A model generated the notes under the pieces. It saw only the letters and a list, made by a program, of their open reading frames with translations. It did not search any database and was not told where the DNA came from. Of a DNA stretch of 64,000 bases, positions 58,252 to 64,000 are shown piece after piece. Within the stretch, counting starts at the first letter, position 1; each line of letters begins with the position of its first letter. The position numbers were made by a program, and so were the translations under genes. The DNA lies in assembly GCA_914767715.1 (NCBI GenBank), contig OU612066.1:36740283-36804282 (forward strand), given 5' to 3'. This stretch comes from Membranipora membranacea (lineage: Eukaryota > Bryozoa > Gymnolaemata > Cheilostomatida > Membraniporidae).

Positions 58252-58438
58252 TAACTAGTGTACCACCTGGATAGCACTGGAGCGGGGTTTTGTAGCGGCA
58301 AATTGAAAAAATCAAAACCTCAAATCTAACACTGCTACTGCAATCACAACAATGATGTATAGGTGATAACAGGCATGCAAAACCAGGGTTGGTGGCGACA
58401 TGGAGTTTCACATAATATATATATATGGATATAATTTA

Positions 58439-60340
58439 TTATTGCCGATCAAAGTCAATGACAAATAAAGTCCATGCATAAATGAATAAATAAATAAAAA
58501 CAAAGCAGTCAGGTGTATTTATGAAAAAAATATCATTGTCTATAAATGCAGTCCCGTTTATAGAACGGTGATTTCGGGCTTCCAAAAATATTTTGCACGG
58601 ATGATTCTCATATTCTTTAACCTTCGCAATATATCGAGAACAAAGAATATCATGATGTATTTTTGAAAGATTGACTCCTTTCTTAAACTTGCTAGCCTGA
58701 AACTTTTTAAACCATTTGAAGAATCCTGGGCTGAGACTCTCCCACTTGACCCTGAGGAGTTCTAGATTTTCATCGAAGGCACCTTCTGCGCAATTGGCAA
58801 GGGCATCTTTTCCATACAGAATATCATCTAGCAGTTCTGTTGTTGCACTAGTGCTTACACTCATCAATTTTCTCCTTAAGTTCGTCTCTACATGCCTTAT
58901 GCATAGAATGTGCTGCACATTACTAAAAGGTTCAGCAAAACCTTCCATTATGGCAGTTTGACTGTCGCTGCCAAGTACTAGCTTTCCGTCTACCATTGCC
59001 TTCTTTCTTGATGTTAAAGCCCGAGCAAAGGATTCAAAGACCTCTGTTTTCTGGCAGTCAGATATACAAACAGGTCCTAGGAGGCTTGGGTTTTTACCTG
59101 TCGAAGTTTTTGTCAGCAGAGGGTGCTTCAATGTCAGAGGGGTAACTATGAAGGGGGTGCAGTTAAAAACCACATCGATTCCTACAATAGATCTTAAGTC
59201 TTCATCGGTCACACACATTGACAGAAGGTCCAGTTGCCAATGATAGCCAAGCACAATGACTAGGTTTGGTCCCTCATTCACTGCCAATACACCTGAATCT
59301 GGCTCTCTCGATTTTCTGATCAGATACACCATATCATCGTCCACCTCACGATTTCTTCTTACATCATAAATATGTTGCATGCTTCGCGGGAAGGATGAGC
59401 TGTTATCTGCACTCAGATAGCCCCCTTCTTCTGATATAATTGAAGCATAAATGCTTTTCGGATTCTTTCCGGAGCATGTAAGCTCATTTATTCTGTTTTT
59501 TGTGGACTTCTTGGCGGGGTTGAACGGCTTCCTCTTTCTGCTGTTCCCATGTGTCTGAACTTCTATTGCATGTGGCTCTTTTTTGAAACAATAAATGATT
59601 ATGATATATGGTGAAGGTAAATCTGATCCATCTTCCCAAGTAAACAGTTCCACAATTTTTCTACTAAAATCAGGAGATAGCTGATGCTTGTAATATCTGG
59701 TGGTCAAACGATAGGTGCATAGGTTTTTGTCTTTAACTCTCTTTTTCTGTGCATTGAAATAGAGAATCTCTGTCCCATTTCCTCTATAGCTTCCGTTACC
59801 ATCACACTTGACGTCCTCTCTGTCTCTGATTCCTTGTTGGGTATTAACGACAAACACACAATTAGTCTGAGGTCTGTATGGTACCTTTGTACACACTTTT
59901 GAAGCATCAATTTTGTTTGCTGATAACAACAAATGAAGGAGTTCATCCTTTGAAGAGGGTATCTCATCACTGTAGATGGGTGTTGCTGATGGAAGATCTG
60001 GGAGATCATCGTCTTCCCCAGAGCTCAACTCAGAGTGATTATTTTTGGCCTGTACATCACTTGCTGCAACTACATATGTGTCAGTGTCAGACAGCGCCTC
60101 ATCATTGCTAGATGCCTGATCTTGTTGCTGTTCATCATTTGCTTTGTCCAGGTTTGTCCAGATTTCAGTGTCGGATAGTGCTTCATTATTGCTAGAATTT
60201 TGTGCTGGTTTATATTGTAATATGCCTGTGCAAGGGTCGAGGGTGCACTCAACATCAGGGTCTAGAGGTTTTGTTTCAATGCTGCTGGTGCCTTCCTTAA
60301 CAATGGGATTGAAATCAACCGTAACATTGACATCTCCCAT
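58439..60340 (-). CDS. MULE-type (Mutator-like) transposase
   Basis: An uninterrupted 633-codon frame. The N-terminal 200 residues are acidic and low-complexity (repeated SNDEALSDT). The basic block SRKRKPFNPAKKSTKNR may be a nuclear signal. The transposase core follows: GYHWQLDLLSMCVTDEDLRS, GIDVVFNCTPFIVTP (first Asp), GSDSQTAIMEGF (second Asp) and HILCIRHVETNLRRKL (the conserved C-x2-H). Its role would be DNA cutting and joining at a Mutator-like element's ends; those ends were not found. The last part (DILCSRYIAKVKEYENHPCKIFL) is a LINE polymerase tail shared with 52937-53020, so the natural end of the transposase lies upstream of about 58663 and the frame simply reads on. The ATG overlaps the OTU ORF by 26 bases. 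Confidence 0.8.
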   Translation of the reverse strand: MGDVNVTVDFNPIVKEGTSSIETKPLDPDVECTLDPCTGILQYKPAQNSSNNEALSDTEIWTNLDKANDEQQQDQASSNDEALSDTDTYVVAASDVQAKNNHSELSSGEDDDLPDLPSATPIYSDEIPSSKDELLHLLLSANKIDASKVCTKVPYRPQTNCVFVVNTQQGIRDREDVKCDGNGSYRGNGTEILYFNAQKKRVKDKNLCTYRLTTRYYKHQLSPDFSRKIVELFTWEDGSDLPSPYIIIIYCFKKEPHAIEVQTHGNSRKRKPFNPAKKSTKNRINELTCSGKNPKSIYASIISEEGGYLSADNSSSFPRSMQHIYDVRRNREVDDDMVYLIRKSREPDSGVLAVNEGPNLVIVLGYHWQLDLLSMCVTDEDLRSIVGIDVVFNCTPFIVTPLTLKHPLLTKTSTGKNPSLLGPVCISDCQKTEVFESFARALTSRKKAMVDGKLVLGSDSQTAIMEGFAEPFSNVQHILCIRHVETNLRRKLMSVSTSATTELLDDILYGKDALANCAEGAFDENLELLRVKWESLSPGFFKWFKKFQASKFKKGVNLSKIHHDILCSRYIAKVKEYENHPCKIFLEARNHRSINGTAFIDNDIFFINTPDCFVFIYLFIYAWTLFVIDFDRQ

Positions 60341-61157
60341 TCACAGCTTTAAATGATTTGTTAGGAGACTTGGCACTGTTGTTCGACCCTGATTCAGGAT
60401 ATGGGGTAAAGAATGTCATCAAAGACATAGGATTCAAGAAATCACTGGCTCCTGCTGACAGGAATGGCTTATCTAGTGAATGGTTGGAAGTTGAGAGAGC
60501 AGAAGGTAAAGTTGAAATCTGTTTTGTTATCCTGAGATCTAGAGGCTCTGTTTGAACAATCCCTTCATCAGCATGTACAGTAGGAGTTGGTGTTACAGTT
60601 TGAAAAAATTTAACGAAGTCAGCAGGCTCATCATGAACTGTCTCATCTCTGAGTGTTGAGGACGGGCGAGCGCCTTCCCAGATTTTCAGAGAGGATATGT
60701 CAAAACAGTTTTGATACTCCTTTGGCAACACTTCATGTAGTGGTTGCAGCAGCGGCACATTTCCCTCAGGAATCAAAGTATTGTAGTGCTGTTCACTTGC
60801 TCTATGGACATATAATACTCTCAAGTCAGTGATTTCGTTCACTGAGTATGGGGCTATTGGGAAACTTTGCCCAATATAGGAATCCTTCACTAAGATTACA
60901 ACCCCCAGGATTTCGGCCAATGCTACAAATATTATGTCCATAAGTTGTTGACTGTAATCACCTGTCTTATATCTATCTAGATCTTCTTCAATCGAACTAA
61001 CTTGCTCTTCTGTCATGATGCAGTAAAATATGTCACATCCCGGTCCAGTGAGGATAGCTTTGATTCTGTTTATAAAGTACCCAATACTTCCACCAACTTG
61101 GCATATTATGCTATTGACCATGCAATATCCATCCTTAGGGACAGCAACCTCAACCTT
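60315..61157 (-). CDS. OTU-like cysteine-protease domain ORF next to the MULE transposase
   Basis: An acceptor-like TTTTTTTAACTGTTTTAAG at about 61158-61176 (minus strand) precedes VEVAVPKDGYCMVNSII, an OTU catalytic loop (D-G-Y-C). Downstream QQLMDIIFVALAEILGVVIL and the RASEQHYNTLIP block (catalytic-His region) complete an OTU fold. The tail is Ser/Pro-rich. The frame ends at TGA 60315-60317, just inside the transposase ORF and in another frame, so the two may be one gene broken by a frameshift, joined by splicing, or translated as overlapping ORFs. The 5' exon was not found. A viral or deubiquitinase-like role is not shown. Confidence 0.65.
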   Translation of the reverse strand, partial: KVEVAVPKDGYCMVNSIICQVGGSIGYFINRIKAILTGPGCDIFYCIMTEEQVSSIEEDLDRYKTGDYSQQLMDIIFVALAEILGVVILVKDSYIGQSFPIAPYSVNEITDLRVLYVHRASEQHYNTLIPEGNVPLLQPLHEVLPKEYQNCFDISSLKIWEGARPSSTLRDETVHDEPADFVKFFQTVTPTPTVHADEGIVQTEPLDLRITKQISTLPSALSTSNHSLDKPFLSAGASDFLNPMSLMTFFTPYPESGSNNSAKSPNKSFKAVNGRCQCYG

Positions 61158-61289
61158 AAAACAGTTAAAAAAATCTAGTAAGGCTAGGAACAGATACAAA
61201 ACTAAGTTATATTCTAGCAAGCACTTAAAGATTACAGAAAGACCAGAGCAGAATATAGTCTGGCAACGAGTTCTGCAATAGTTAGGCAT

Positions 61290-62580
61290 TTATTTTACAA
61301 AAAAAAGTGATGAATATTGTCAGAAGTTGTTCCTCCTTCTCATTTATGAGGTAGCAAAGTCTAGTGTTCTACCAGCAAGCCCAATAAACGTCCACATACA
61401 AAAACTTTGAATAACTGATTTTATTCCATGTAGAATAATTTTCATTGTCAGGGAAACGTAGTAGATAATTCATTTTACAGTTCTCTAAAGTAGATGGAAG
61501 TGGTAGCTTATTTGGCTGGTCCAGCACTAGGCTTGGACACCTCGTAGATGAGACAGGGACAAATGATCAGTTATACATATCTTTTAACCAGAAGTGCTAT
61601 GAGCTTTTTCAGTGTAAAACTATTGCATATCTACTGCAGAACTTGCTGCCAGACTAAATATTGCTTCAGTCATTGTGTAGTCTTTATCAAGATACAGAGG
61701 ATGAACTGCTAATCATTGACTCATCAGAAAACATCTTTCATTAGTATGATATAATGATATCTAAATTTTTCTGTTATAATATCACTATAATGAAGAGAAA
61801 TGATAATGTGTTAGGTTTGGATTTCAAATAATATATCCTAATTCCAGCCTGATAATATCGATTGCAGCAGACATGTTCTGAATGACATATAAAAATTTGA
61901 AGTTGTTCACTGAGTGGTATATGTGCTTGATCAAGTGCTTTCAACATGGATATTATTGGGGAACAGTTCTCCCATATTGAAATTATAAAACTTCTGTATG
62001 TAGAGTACTTATTCACGTAATGAATAACTGTAACCAGGGAGTTTGTAGCAAACATACAGGTAATATCACATTGCTTATAAGTTGTCCCCTTATTTATTGT
62101 GGTTAGACAATTCCAAGTATGTACTGATATTAAATTATAAAGCAAGGAAACTTGCTGAGGGAAGCTTAATGAAAAAAGTTTGTTTGCTTTGTGTTTGTTA
62201 TTGTGATAGCAATATGTACAAAATTGTATTGTATAAGATAAATAACTACACAGGCAGACAAGTGCCTTCTATCAGCTTTAATGTAAATATAGAAGAAAAC
62301 TCTGCTATGTGAGAATTCCTTTATTTCACTGTAAAAACAGGGAGGATGGCGGTATCAAGTAGTACCTGAGAGCAGCCCCCACCCCCTGAAGTCGCTTGTT
62401 TTGAGGTTTCAGCACAATATCTTACCATGGATAAAATGCAGGAAATGACGTATATTATATTTTATTTGTATCTTTAGGTTTTGACAACTATTAATAATTT
62501 TATATTAAGAGCTGTGTAAATATACATGTCCTTGTGCAGAAGTTTAAAAAATATCATTTCTAGTTTACTATTGATTTCTA
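61290..62580. other. No supported gene
   Basis: AT-rich sequence with short ORFs. It may hold the missing 5' exon and terminal repeat of the OTU/MULE element; neither was recognised. Confidence 0.35.
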
Positions 62581-62588
62581 TACCTTAA

Positions 62589-62965
62589 AGGGCAACCAAG
62601 GTTTCAAACAACTTCTCTTTGATGGCCATTGATTAATAGCAGATTGCACCTTCTACATAGGGAAAAAGACAAAATATAATTCGGATGATTATTCAGCCAG
62701 AATTCTTGTGAAACATTTCTATCATCAGGTACTCAAACTCAGCTAAAACAGAATACCACATAGCAGCTTCCTGTTCCTGTTATTATTTAGCCTGTGCTCT
62801 ATAATTCTTACAGCAAAGTCTTGGAACCTCCCCTAAACTGAAGTGTTACCCAGCTTTGAGTCAGCAACTACTTTGAGTTTTACATCGCGTAATGCACAAA
62901 GCTGATGCTGCCCAGCATATTATTTGCTACCCATTAATGCATTGCTGCGAAACCTTGGTTGCCCT
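62589..62965. mobile_element. 377-bp MITE with TTAA target duplication
   Basis: It starts AGGGCAACCAAGGTTTC and ends GAAACCTTGGTTGCCCT, perfect inverted termini, with TTAA on both sides (62585-62588 and 62966-62969). The TTAA preference suggests mobilisation by a piggyBac- or Kolobok-type transposase. It has no coding capacity. Confidence 0.85.
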
Positions 62966-62969
62966 TTAA

Positions 62970-64000
62970 AGGATTCCGGACACCTTGGCACTCTACAGGG
63001 GTAAAAAAATATGAAAAAAATGATGAAAAATAGCATTTTTTGGATGTGGCAGCAGTTTCTGAGTTGGCCATAAACTGAAAACCTGCTGAATGAATACATC
63101 ACATTTTAAAATTAATTGCAAGTTGCTCTCTCAGTTGATAGCCAGCTCAGTCATGATTCAAGGCTGAGGGCCTACTTGATAACCATGAATTTTTGAACCA
63201 TGAGTTTTCCACTATTATGATGCTGCTAATAAATATCAATGTTTGCAAAACAAAGATAAGGTTGTGGTTAGGTAACTATTCCAATTAATCCTACATCAAA
63301 GGACCCTATTCAATAGCAGGATCATCATTGTATACACTGTAGTTACAAACTGGTGTTATTGTTGGTTAGCTAGAATGAACATGCCCGCTGAATAACTTGA
63401 GGCAAAACCAGCTGAAGGAAACATTAGTGGGATGATCCAAAAGTTTTGATGTTTACATATGAGCTTTGGTATCGGCCACTGTCATGAGCACTGCAAATAT
63501 TTGTGTGTCTGGGATGTTATGCAATATTACCAGTGATACACAATAAATTGTTTTTTGAAAAGATAGTGTGAAAATTTTTATGACAGGCAGAGGCACTAAC
63601 GAATTAAGGAGCTGGATATATCCTTAATCTGTACATAATATATCTGCGCTTGCTTCTAACATTTGATTCGGTTGAGGGAAGGTTCACCAATATCCTGATT
63701 CAACACGGGAATATGATGAAAACAAAAAGTCAGGCATCAATTTATTATATATAAAAATATATACAAATGCCACACACTCACCATTCCTGGCATCCCATGT
63801 ATTTTTGCTGTCTTTTTGTACACCGGGTCGGCCATCTTCTGCTTTCTGAGATTGTAGTCAACCTATCCGACAACAAATTAAGTCATAATTCAATGGACTC
63901 CTTACTATTCTGTTGCTAGAAACAATGCTGGCTACAACCACAGTCACATAGCGACAATTACTTGGTTTTGGAAAGTTACACAAACATAGGTTACATCAGT
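62970..64000. other. No supported gene
   Basis: I see only short ORFs and A/T runs up to the end of the window. Confidence 0.35.

Overview
The window is AT-rich animal DNA. Genes are cut into many exons of roughly 80-260 bp with canonical GT...AG junctions. Transposons, simple repeats, a tandemly duplicated collagen/C-type-lectin gene and a katanin-type AAA ATPase all point to an invertebrate metazoan, probably marine; the sequence does not settle the species. I see no bacterial operons, rRNA or CRISPR.

Layout: (1) 15-6955, minus strand: a decayed multi-exon gene joining an OTU cysteine-protease domain, acidic linkers, a zinc finger and a hAT transposase. (2) 7223-34609: a very large DNA transposon with matching terminal inverted repeats (TACCGTTGACGAAAGCGG...) and a perfect 6-bp target duplication, GCTCAC. 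It carries, both on the plus strand, an intact 438-codon integrase-like DDE protein in 11 exons (15549-20072) and a second multi-exon gene (23305-31243) that I read as a zinc-knuckle protein fused to a katanin-p60-like AAA ATPase. A 7.5-kb coding-poor element (7311-14795) is nested in its left terminal repeat; the intact target site is still visible in the right repeat. The right end holds an inverted, broken copy of the integrase exons. (3) 35560-38654: a palindrome with arms of about 1.3 kb containing tRNA-like and GC-hairpin modules. (4) 38.7-47.1 kb: mostly repeats, a possible PAN-like exon pair and a pentanucleotide satellite. (5) 47129-58251: two tandem units, each with a collectin-like gene; the second is intact, the first carries a stop codon, a lost splice donor and collagen glycine substitutions. 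(6) 58.4-61.2 kb, minus strand: a MULE-type transposase with an adjacent OTU-domain ORF. (7) 61.2-64.0 kb: non-coding, with a 377-bp TTAA-flanked MITE.

The most unusual object is the 27.4-kb element (about 19.9 kb without the nested insertion). It combines a retroviral-type DDE integrase with an AAA ATPase, and both proteins start with the same short Cys/His zinc-knuckle module. DDE integrase plus AAA partner is the logic of bacterial Tn7, Mu and IS21; I know of no described animal transposon built this way. The pairing is an inference from gene content. The element's ends, the target duplication and the in-frame exons are read directly from the sequence.
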